Below are positions 43,339 through 49,864 of a stretch of 49,864 bases of DNA, in pieces (the first letter of the stretch is position 1; every line of letters starts with the position of its first letter). Under the pieces are notes generated by a model that searched no databases, was not told the DNA's origin, and saw only the letters and a list, made by a program, of their open reading frames with translations. This DNA comes from Pseudomonadota bacterium (GTDB taxonomy: Bacteria > Pseudomonadota > Gammaproteobacteria > Pseudomonadales > Moraxellaceae). The stretch spans positions 1 to 49,864 of the forward strand of contig JAJZHP010000004.1 of NCBI GenBank assembly GCA_021804355.1, written 5' to 3'. Both the position numbers and the translations under genes were made by a program.

Positions 43339-44841
43339 TTAAACAACGACATGATGTTTAGCGGCAGGTTGATCTCCGTTAGCCTTGACGTTCAAGACAT
43401 CCAGGACGCTGTCCAAGGTGTGCGAAATCATGGCGGCGTTGCGTATCATAGACATTTTAGGCCAGGTATGGCGCCTGCCAGCCTGGATCATGGCCTCCAC
43501 TTCACCAGGACGAAACTCAAATAAGGCGTTACGCCAACGAAAATCATGGCGCCCTATGAGGATGTTGATGTCACCCAGATAACTCTGGCCCAACATGGCC
43601 ACCAGATAGGCTAACTGAGCCGCCAGAGCCTTACCCTTTGCCCCGCGAGTGACCAGAATACGTTCGATAGCTGTCAGAACTTCCTTGGTGACGCGTACGC
43701 TGGATTCCGAAACTACATTAAATAGGCCTCGATTTTGTCGCGATTTGACGTCTTCTATGAAGGGCACCACCATCGGGTTGATTAAACTCACGATAAAGTG
43801 ATTGACGCCATAGAGCCGCGCCATACGTTTGGCAGGAAGATCATTGGACAAGGAGCCATCGACCCAGCGCCTGGTCTCTAGATAGGGCCGTGGTTTGCCG
43901 TCAAAGCCACGCGCGAAAAGGCGCTCCGAAGCCATCAGGCCAGGAATACCCATGGAGGCCGAAATGGCTGATCTGACGTAGACATTGGGTGAAGTGATGG
44001 CGTTCATCAACCGTGATGACTGATGCCGTTCAGCCGGAGATATGGAGATATTGATGTAACGACCGGTCTTCTCGAAGGCTTCCTGAAAGGTGATGTCACG
44101 AGGAATAATTTCATCCAGAAGATTTTCTCGGGCTACTTTGGCCGTTTGCGCATCCACCTTGCCACGGAACACATCCAGCATGCGTGTCCGTAAGGGTTCC
44201 TGGTAACGTTTCTTGATAAAATAGCCGTCGCGAAGTTCGTCATCACTCAGTGTACCCAGCTGAGCTGCCACAATAGCTCCAGCACTGGCCCCTGAAATGA
44301 CATTGGGCAGCAGATCATGATCAATGAGTTCCTGCACTACCCCATGGTGAAAGTATACCAGGCCGGCACCTCCACTAAGCAGCAGGGCTGAGCGGCCATA
44401 ACAATGACTGGCCCGTCGAAAGAAATCAGCTTTTTCAGTAGGTGTTATTTCAGATTCAGGGCATTGGTGTATATAGCGCAAGGATTTTGCAATGGTGGTT
44501 ACATAATCTTCAATCAGGTATTTGGTGCCGCATTGTGCCTGCGTATAAAGCACAGGTTTGCCCATGCCACCCATATTGCCATGCACACCTTCATTCAGGG
44601 CATAGAGCAGTTCTGAAGAAGCACCATGTTGTAAGGCATGTTGCAGTTTTTCAAGACGGTTGCTGATTTCCTGGTAGTCATACAGGGAGCTTTTCAAAGT
44701 CGAACGCCATGTTTCTGCCCCCGAGAGTTGATCATGCTGCCGGGCGAGTTCCAGCCAATCAGCGTAAGAGGTTGCCTCCGCCATACAGAATTCTAATTCG
44801 GTCAAACTTGGTGGCGGTGAAATCAAGGCAGCAGCCGTCAT
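43339..44841 (-). CDS. Patatin-like phospholipase with N-terminal DUF3336
   Basis: 500 residues. A helical N-terminal region (about 15-140, DUF3336-like) includes WLELARQHDQLSG and GNMGGMGKPVLY. The patatin domain follows with oxyanion loop LLLSGGAG (154-161), nucleophile elbow GASAG (Ser186) and the dyad Asp328 in WVDGS. This layout is shared with bacterial homologues of yeast triacylglycerol lipases (TGL3/4/5). It probably hydrolyses acyl esters of neutral lipids or phospholipids. No signal peptide, so it likely acts in the cytoplasm or at the inner membrane. Lies 108 bases after a PlsC-like acyltransferase in the same direction. Confidence 0.9.
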   Translation of the reverse strand: MTAAALISPPPSLTELEFCMAEATSYADWLELARQHDQLSGAETWRSTLKSSLYDYQEISNRLEKLQHALQHGASSELLYALNEGVHGNMGGMGKPVLYTQAQCGTKYLIEDYVTTIAKSLRYIHQCPESEITPTEKADFFRRASHCYGRSALLLSGGAGLVYFHHGVVQELIDHDLLPNVISGASAGAIVAAQLGTLSDDELRDGYFIKKRYQEPLRTRMLDVFRGKVDAQTAKVARENLLDEIIPRDITFQEAFEKTGRYINISISPAERHQSSRLMNAITSPNVYVRSAISASMGIPGLMASERLFARGFDGKPRPYLETRRWVDGSLSNDLPAKRMARLYGVNHFIVSLINPMVVPFIEDVKSRQNRGLFNVVSESSVRVTKEVLTAIERILVTRGAKGKALAAQLAYLVAMLGQSYLGDINILIGRHDFRWRNALFEFRPGEVEAMIQAGRRHTWPKMSMIRNAAMISHTLDSVLDVLNVKANGDQPAAKHHVVV

Positions 44842-44949
44842 AAGAGCCTCACGTAGTAAGCAAGTGAAATACGCCCCTGTACTTTAGGACAAAACTTTGG
44901 CAAACCAAGGCCAATAAGATCTTCATCCTATGGGCCCAGGTGCAAGAGG

Positions 44950-45873
44950 TCAACCCAATATTGGCCAGCGACGTTGCTGCGCCAAACGATCTATACCAGC
45001 TTGTATGCTGCGTTCAACCTCATCGAAGATACTTTTGACATAGTCTTTGTCATGCTCTCTTCGTGGGTCCACCTCAATGGCCGGCAGAAACTCATTGGTA
45101 ATTTTACTGGGAAGCGGAATATGGCTGGGTAAAATTTCAGGCCAGATGCCAAAGGGAAGTCCCGCCACCACAGGGACCATTTTACTACGCAGGAGCCGGC
45201 GCAGCTGAAGTTTATCAGCCAACCAGCGTCCTTCGGACAGTACAAATACCGTTTCAGATCCACCCACAGTCGCGACGGGAACGATGGGTACGCCGGAACG
45301 AATAGCCTGGCGTACAAACCCTAGACGGTTATCGAGCGTGACTTCATGACGTTTTTTCCAGGAGCGCATGGAGTCCACTTCTCCCCCTGGCCAGATAACC
45401 ACGCAGTGACCTGCTTGCAAGCAGGCTGAGACGGATTCTCGCGAAGAAGGTACGACCCCTACTTTTCGAAACAGATCACCCAGGCCAGGCATGGCCATCA
45501 GCACATCGTGAGCGGTGCCATGCAGGATGCGCTTGCCTTTGAAGCGAAACCACCAGTCATTCATCAACATCCAGGCATCCATGGTCAGCCAGGTGCCAGC
45601 ATGCACGCCGATGATCATACAGGCGCCCTCCGGGATATGTTCCCAGCCAGTCGTAGTGACCCGGAAGTACTTGGTGAGTAGAAACTCCCAGAAGGGTTCG
45701 GACTGAGCCATAAAATCGACATCCTGGCCAGCCACCGACCAACCACGCATCGCTCGTTTATTGATATAACGGCTTAACCAGGAGGGTGATTTTTTGCTAT
45801 GTAAACTAGACTGACTATGAGTAGCGGGCGCTATGACCGCACTGGGCGGCAAGGGTGTTTTTAGATCATCCAT
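44950..45873 (-). CDS. PlsC/DAGAT-like glycerolipid acyltransferase
   Basis: 307 residues; an AGGAG element lies five bases before the ATG. The acyltransferase core has GVHAGTWLTMDAW: the His91-to-Asp99 spacing is seven residues, not the usual four of PlsC, as in some divergent LPLAT or DAGAT relatives. VVIWPGGEVDSMRSWKKRHEV and VPIVPVATVGG are the other family blocks, and DNRLGFVRQAI matches lipid acyltransferases of neutral-lipid type. No clear membrane helix. It may acylate a lysolipid or glyceride, in line with the adjacent patatin lipase. Substrate uncertain. Confidence 0.8.
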   Translation of the reverse strand: MDDLKTPLPPSAVIAPATHSQSSLHSKKSPSWLSRYINKRAMRGWSVAGQDVDFMAQSEPFWEFLLTKYFRVTTTGWEHIPEGACMIIGVHAGTWLTMDAWMLMNDWWFRFKGKRILHGTAHDVLMAMPGLGDLFRKVGVVPSSRESVSACLQAGHCVVIWPGGEVDSMRSWKKRHEVTLDNRLGFVRQAIRSGVPIVPVATVGGSETVFVLSEGRWLADKLQLRRLLRSKMVPVVAGLPFGIWPEILPSHIPLPSKITNEFLPAIEVDPRREHDKDYVKSIFDEVERSIQAGIDRLAQQRRWPILG

Positions 45874-46195
45874 GATATCTCCTATAAGGCTTGATACTAG
45901 CCATGATGGTGCCCATGATTAATAGCTTTTAGCTGACAGGACGGCTTGTCCCCGCTACAAGTTGGTAGATAATAAGCCTCATGAAGGCCGTGTTCATACC
46001 TGATACAGCAGGTTTCAGATAAGAGGCTGTACTATACAGTACAAGTGTTCACTCAGACAGTGGTCATAAAAATTTCATCAATTCCTCAGCAAGCCATGAC
46101 TCACCGATGAGCGGGGAGGCAGATGTAGGTCGATGACTTGCGGTACACACTCCATGGGAGCTAGGATCTGGAGTACGAATTAAAGAGAAAAATGT
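45874..46195. other. 322-base divergent intergenic region
   Basis: It separates the PlsC-like gene (minus) from the ethylene-receptor-like kinase (plus). No gene is apparent. The only marked structure is the inverted repeat at 46028-46043. I found no well-spaced sigma-70 or sigma-54 promoter. Confidence 0.5.
46028..46043. promoter_or_regulatory. Inverted repeat, possible operator upstream of the kinase
   Basis: TGTACT-ATAC-AGTACA is a perfect 6-4-6 palindrome, 152 bases before the kinase start. The form fits a dimeric regulator. It is not a LexA box (the CTGT/ACAG spacing is 5, not 8). Confidence 0.4.
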
Positions 46196-47458
46196 ATGGA
46201 CAGCAGTATGGCTCACCCCATGGTATCGGGTGTCAGTTCAGTCGGATTTATGCCGCACGGCTTTTGTTTTTTATGGAATCCCGCCTTATTGTGGACCTTC
46301 GTACTCTCGGAAGGTGTCATTGCGTTGTCTTATTTTTCCATCCCCATCAGCCTGATATATTTTATCAGTCGTCGTAAGGACATCAGTTTTGGCGGTATAT
46401 TTCTTCTGTTTTCCTACTTTATTTTATTTTGTGGTCTGACGCATGTGATGGATGCCTGGGTGATCTGGCATCCCAACTATTGGTTGCAGGCATTGACCAA
46501 TGTTATCACCGCTGTATTTTCAGTAACGACGGCGGTATCCCTTTGGCTGGTCATTCCCAAAGCGATGAAAATTCCTAATGCTCAGGAGTTAGAAGAGGCT
46601 ATTAACCAACTGCAGGATGCTCTGATTGAACTTAAAGTGACTCAAGGCAGGCTGATCGAGTCGGAGAAGTTGTCAGCGCTAGGTGCTTTGGTGGCGGGAG
46701 TAGCCCATGAACTGAATACTCCGATGGGTAATGCTTTAACCTCTGCAACGACGTTAAAGGATGCCAATCATATGTTTGCGAAACAAAGTATTCAGGGCGT
46801 ACGTCGAGCTGACTTAGACGCGCTTCTCAGATTACATCATGAGGGTACGGATATCTTGCTGCGTAATCTGCACAAAGCTATCGCTATGATTTCAAGTTTC
46901 AAAGAATTATCGATAGATCGATTCATGGGACAACGTACAAGGTTTAGCCTGCAGCAGGTTGTTGATGATGCCTTGGTCATGTTCCAAGTTCGTTATTCGA
47001 ATCGAACATACAGCATTGATATGGATATAGAGTCGACTTTAGTGCTGGAAAGTTACCCCGCTGCTTTGGCGCGCGTGATCAGTAATCTCCTGGATTATAC
47101 CTTGGCACGGCAAAGCGTAAATGAGAGCACTCATCGTATTACCATTAAAGCTAGTCGGCAGGGTGCTGAGTGGATATATCTGATCTTTTCAGATCCCGCA
47201 TGTAATACCGATGCAGACCATGTTAAGCATTTATTTGAGCCTTTTTATACCCTCAAGCTAGGTGATCAAGAAGTGGGGTTGGGGTTGCATATCTGTTATA
47301 ACTTGGTGACGGGTCCGCTGGGAGGGTCCATACATGTTAGTTCTGAGGGCAATGAAGGCACGCATTTTCACCTGAAATTGCCACGCAGGGCGCCTGATAC
47401 GACTATTCAGCGTACTTTTCAAGCAGGAACAGGTATTCCAGATGCTGGCCTGTTTTAG
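46196..47458 (+). CDS. Histidine kinase with ethylene-receptor (ETR1)-like transmembrane copper-site domain
   Basis: 420 residues from ATG 46196. Three transmembrane helices (about 34-56, 66-90, 97-121) match plant ETR1: ALSYFSIPISLIYFI parallels the ETR1 helix with its YFSIP, and LFCGLTHVMDAW parallels LCGATHLINLW, keeping the copper ligands (here Cys79 and His83; ETR1 Cys65 and His69). ETR1 Asp25 is Glu39 here. A coiled coil (130-158) leads to the dimerisation domain with phosphoacceptor His171 (GVAHELNTPMGN). The ATPase region has VISNLLDY and EVGLGLHI, but the DNGxG block reads SDPACN, so ATP binding may be weakened. Ethylene or copper sensing is inferred, not proven. The last 56 bases overlap the antisense methyltransferase gene. 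Confidence 0.88.
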   Translation: MDSSMAHPMVSGVSSVGFMPHGFCFLWNPALLWTFVLSEGVIALSYFSIPISLIYFISRRKDISFGGIFLLFSYFILFCGLTHVMDAWVIWHPNYWLQALTNVITAVFSVTTAVSLWLVIPKAMKIPNAQELEEAINQLQDALIELKVTQGRLIESEKLSALGALVAGVAHELNTPMGNALTSATTLKDANHMFAKQSIQGVRRADLDALLRLHHEGTDILLRNLHKAIAMISSFKELSIDRFMGQRTRFSLQQVVDDALVMFQVRYSNRTYSIDMDIESTLVLESYPAALARVISNLLDYTLARQSVNESTHRITIKASRQGAEWIYLIFSDPACNTDADHVKHLFEPFYTLKLGDQEVGLGLHICYNLVTGPLGGSIHVSSEGNEGTHFHLKLPRRAPDTTIQRTFQAGTGIPDAGLF

Positions 47459-48497
47459 CTTGTGTCCATGCTTGCGTCCAGTGCATATGACTCATGACAT
47501 GTCGTTTATGGTCCAGAGTCATCACCTTCAGAATTTTGCCAGCTTGGGCCAGCTGCTCACTCAGCTCGTCCCAGGTGGCACGACCACCTGAGCTATAGGA
47601 CAGTAGAATATAGCGCGCTTGGGTTTCCTGGATCAGCCTGGTCAATGCTTGCAAGGCTAGTGAACGGCCCGACGCATCCAGGCGAAAGTCTTCAAACGGT
47701 GAGCCAGCTACCTGATCGCGACTGTCCTCACGGCGATTGGCCTTACCGAAGACAGCAGGCTGGTCATGCAGAACTAACGTGGTCCAAAGATGATAATAAG
47801 CGCTGTAGCGTACCCGACTTGGTGGCATTTTTTCATTATTGGATCCGTAGGGCGGATCAAAATAAGCCAGATCAAAGCGCTGATTCTGCAGGGTAGCAAA
47901 GATGTCCTCACGCACAACGGAATGTTGACCTGCAGAGGCGTAGAGTCTGGGTATACGCAAGCTAAGATCGCGGTAAGAGCGGGTTGACCATCCCGCCAGA
48001 TAGGAAACAAAATGCCCCAAGGTATTGTCGATGCTATCCAAAGCCAGCATCAGACTGGTCAGAATCACAGCGCGTTCAAGGTGGCTCAGTGAAAGTCGAT
48101 CTATCTCATCGCGTATGGCATCCAGCTTCCGCGTGTTCTTCCGCTGAAAAGGGCGTTTAACGGAATCACCCACATCACCACCATAATGCTCCGTAAACCA
48201 GCCGTCATAGCCAGGGAGGGTATTCAAATGCTGTAATATGGGAAGGTAGTGTTCAGCAGGATGGGTATTGAGCAGGTAACACTGGCCCAGGATCTCAGAC
48301 CATGCTGAGCGGTCGGAAGCGATGGTATCAAAGCCCATTTGCGAGAACAGCTGACTGACCCGTGTAGTTCCGCTGAAACCATCCAGCACGCGCGAGACTT
48401 CAAGCCCTGAGACCATCTGAGCAATGTAGGGCAATAGCTTGCGCTTGGAGCCAGCATACTTGATGCCTTCAGTCTCGGGGATTTGGCTGGGTAACAT
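47403..48497 (-). CDS. D12-class N6-adenine DNA methyltransferase
   Basis: 364 residues. IKYAGSKRKLLPYI (K13-I25) is the AdoMet-binding motif I of Dam/MboII-type enzymes and AYFDPPYGSN (DPPY, 214-217) is the catalytic motif IV. The order motif I to motif IV matches the D12 (alpha) class. The target sequence cannot be read. No restriction gene is next to it, so it is either solitary or part of a split system beyond the window. Its 3' end overlaps that of the convergent kinase by 56 bases. Confidence 0.9.
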   Translation of the reverse strand: MLPSQIPETEGIKYAGSKRKLLPYIAQMVSGLEVSRVLDGFSGTTRVSQLFSQMGFDTIASDRSAWSEILGQCYLLNTHPAEHYLPILQHLNTLPGYDGWFTEHYGGDVGDSVKRPFQRKNTRKLDAIRDEIDRLSLSHLERAVILTSLMLALDSIDNTLGHFVSYLAGWSTRSYRDLSLRIPRLYASAGQHSVVREDIFATLQNQRFDLAYFDPPYGSNNEKMPPSRVRYSAYYHLWTTLVLHDQPAVFGKANRREDSRDQVAGSPFEDFRLDASGRSLALQALTRLIQETQARYILLSYSSGGRATWDELSEQLAQAGKILKVMTLDHKRHVMSHMHWTQAWTQAKTGQHLEYLFLLEKYAE

Positions 48498-48625
48498 GAA
48501 AACTACGCCGATTAGAAAACTGCATTCAATACGTGGATCGTCAGGAAATCAACTTCATGACTTTAGCATCAAGACTGCCCGAGCTACCAGATCCCTGCAT
48601 GATTTTGCAAGGCTGGCCCCCTAAG

Positions 48626-49606
48626 TCATGGGGAAGGGTCAATGTTTTTATTGCGATAGGCTTGTTTACATGCGTACATGGCAGCATCAGCGTCGGCCAG
48701 CAAGACCGCTGTAGAAGTATGGCGGCTACGGTCATATTCGATATGGCCAACACTAAATCGGATGTCATAACCTCGCTGAGCACCTCGGTTGATTCTATCT
48801 ATCCACTCATGCATTCTTGAGATAATCAGGGAAGCTCGCTGTTGATCCGCATCCGTCAACAGGACGACAAACTCATCGCCACCTATCCGGCTGATGACAT
48901 CGCTACCTCTAAAAAGAGTAAGCAGCGTATCGGCAAAGACTTTGAGAACATGGTCGCCCTCGTGATGCCCAAAATTATCATTGATTTTTTTAAAGTCATT
49001 AAGATCAAAAAATAGCAGCGTCGCAGGTTTTCCCAAGCGCTCACAGGTTCTGATAGCCTGAAGGGAAAGCATTTCAAAACCACGTCGGTTAGAAAGCGAG
49101 GTTAACTCATCGGTGAGAGCCAGCTGCGTGGAGGCAAGCTCCATTTCAGCCATCTTGGCCAGATCCCTGAGCAGTTGGTAGTCCAAATCTTCAAAAACAC
49201 GCCCTTTGTCATCAATTAGGCACAAGGTTCCTAGTTTCATGTCACCCACTTTCAGCGGACAACCGGCATAGAAGCGTATATGAGGAGGACCTAACACCAG
49301 CGGGTTATCCGAGAATCGATCATCGAGTAAGGCGTTCTCTATCAGCAGGACATCATCTTCCAGAATGGCGTGTCCACAAAAAGATATCTCTCGTGCGGTT
49401 TCAGTTACTTCAAGGCCAATTCTGGATTTGAACCATTGACGATTGGAATCAATCAATGAAACCAGGGCGATAGGGACATTAAACATACGCTGTGCCATAC
49501 GCGTCAGCCGATCAAATCGTTCCTCAGGTGCAGTATCCAATACACAGAGTCCACGCAGCATGTTGAGACGCTGGTCTTCATCAGCGGGAGTCTGGGGGGC
49601 ACGCAT
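48626..49606 (-). CDS. GAF-GGDEF diguanylate cyclase
   Basis: 326 residues with AGGAGG nine bases before the ATG. A GAF domain (about 25-160; FCGHAI, GCPLKVGDMKLGTLCLID) is followed by a GGDEF domain. The active site is intact (GGDEF, 242-246) and the inhibitory I-site RxxD (Arg233-Asp236) lies five residues upstream, so product feedback is likely. It makes cyclic-di-GMP from two GTP in the cytoplasm. No EAL domain. It is divergent from the promoter at 49778. Confidence 0.95.
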   Translation of the reverse strand: MRAPQTPADEDQRLNMLRGLCVLDTAPEERFDRLTRMAQRMFNVPIALVSLIDSNRQWFKSRIGLEVTETAREISFCGHAILEDDVLLIENALLDDRFSDNPLVLGPPHIRFYAGCPLKVGDMKLGTLCLIDDKGRVFEDLDYQLLRDLAKMAEMELASTQLALTDELTSLSNRRGFEMLSLQAIRTCERLGKPATLLFFDLNDFKKINDNFGHHEGDHVLKVFADTLLTLFRGSDVISRIGGDEFVVLLTDADQQRASLIISRMHEWIDRINRGAQRGYDIRFSVGHIEYDRSRHTSTAVLLADADAAMYACKQAYRNKNIDPSP

Positions 49607-49746
49607 AGGATGATTCCTCCTTGATTCAGGTATGGCATCTGACGTATCAATATCATCATACTAGACAAACGCACTCATAAATCCAGATATTGACGCACAC
49701 CAGAGGTTAAAAACGGTGAGTACTTATCAGTTTGTGCGTAAAACCC

Positions 49747-49760
49747 CGCCATTCATGGCG
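49747..49760. repeat. Short perfect palindrome in the right-hand gap
   Basis: CGCCAT-TC-ATGGCG. On the minus strand it is followed by GGGGTTTT, but the loop is too tight for a typical terminator; an operator is equally possible. It lies 18 bases before the promoter at 49778. Confidence 0.3.
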
Positions 49761-49777
49761 AGGATATAAGCATGCCG

Positions 49778-49806
49778 TTGACTGCTTGTTTTGAGCTGCC
49801 TATAAT
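49778..49806 (+). promoter_or_regulatory. Strong sigma-70 promoter reading out of the window
   Basis: TTGACT (49778-49783), exactly 17 bases, then TATAAT (49801-49806). This is the best sigma-70 match in the window, with a start expected near 49813. The transcribed gene lies beyond the edge. Confidence 0.8.
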
Positions 49807-49808
49807 AA

Positions 49809-49864
49809 TGGGGTATCCCTTTAGCTCCAAAGATAGCGTAATATCTGGATGGAAAGCCCCAAGC
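49809..49864 (+). ncRNA. Start of a structured 5' leader or small RNA (cut by window edge)
   Basis: Just after the promoter, TGGGG (49809-49813) can pair with CCCCA (49857-49861). Inside that, TCCA (49826-49829) pairs with TGGA (49846-49849) and GATA (49832-49835) with TATC (49842-49845), leaving a two-A bulge and a GCGTAA loop. The segment GGATGGAAAGCC distantly recalls GEMM cyclic-di-GMP riboswitches (GGACGCAAAGCC), but the upstream GGC partner is absent. Class unknown. Confidence 0.35.

Noticed and set aside
46026-46043. LexA/SOS box before the ethylene-receptor-like kinase
   Set aside because: CTGT and ACAG are five bases apart, not eight.
49819-49864. tRNA gene at the right edge (TTTAGCTC looks like a D-arm)
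   Set aside because: No matching D-stem partner, anticodon stem or T-arm can be fitted in the visible bases.

Overview
The window looks like chromosomal DNA of a Gram-negative proteobacterium. It carries LPS core and lipid A genes, a type IV pilus secretin operon, UbiB and a GlnE-regulated glutamine synthetase. The order mrcA (divergent) / pilMNOPQ-aroK-aroB-SPOR gene-gltB-gltD-hemE is the classic gammaproteobacterial arrangement. The TusA/PP-loop pair would fit a sulfur-active lineage such as Acidithiobacillia, but the sequence alone does not fix the genus. I see no rRNA, tRNA, CRISPR array, insertion sequence or prophage.

Layout. 1-1880: a membrane O-acyltransferase with an SGNH domain, cut by the window edge. 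2017-3301: an overlapping PP-loop ATPase/TusA pair for sulfur transfer. 3299-4946: glnA behind a textbook sigma-54 promoter with tandem NtrC-like sites. 5087-10191: surface-glycan genes, namely two tandem membrane-bound nucleotide-sugar 4,6-dehydratases separated by a YqhA (UPF0114) gene, then an initiating sugar-phosphate transferase. 10287-18135: a DUF4124 protein, glnE, ilvE, waaF, waaC, waaE-like and lpxL-like genes, closed by a bidirectional terminator shared with the convergent mrcA. 20640-28009: pilMNOPQ-aroK-aroB-SPOR gene. 28148-37727: gltB, gltD, a lipoprotein hydrolase, hemE and ubiB.

37759-49864 is the accessory part. It holds a large GAF/PAS histidine kinase, a Ser-rich low-complexity protein, a small lipoprotein, a lipid-related set (PlsC-like acyltransferase, DUF3336 patatin, GNAT), a histidine kinase whose membrane domain resembles the plant ethylene-receptor copper site, an orphan D12-class adenine methyltransferase, a GAF-GGDEF diguanylate cyclase, and a strong promoter that starts a structured leader running off the right edge.

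How the genes fit together. glnA, glnE and gltBD cover ammonium assimilation: synthetase, its adenylylation control, and glutamate synthase. The waa/lpx genes, the dehydratases and the sugar transferase build the outer surface, and pilMNOPQ forms the pilus alignment complex and pore. The two orphan kinases share a related phosphoacceptor region and have no response regulator nearby. The most unusual gene is the ethylene-receptor-like kinase at 46196-47458. Its metal-site residues are kept, but its ATP-binding G1 box is degenerate.
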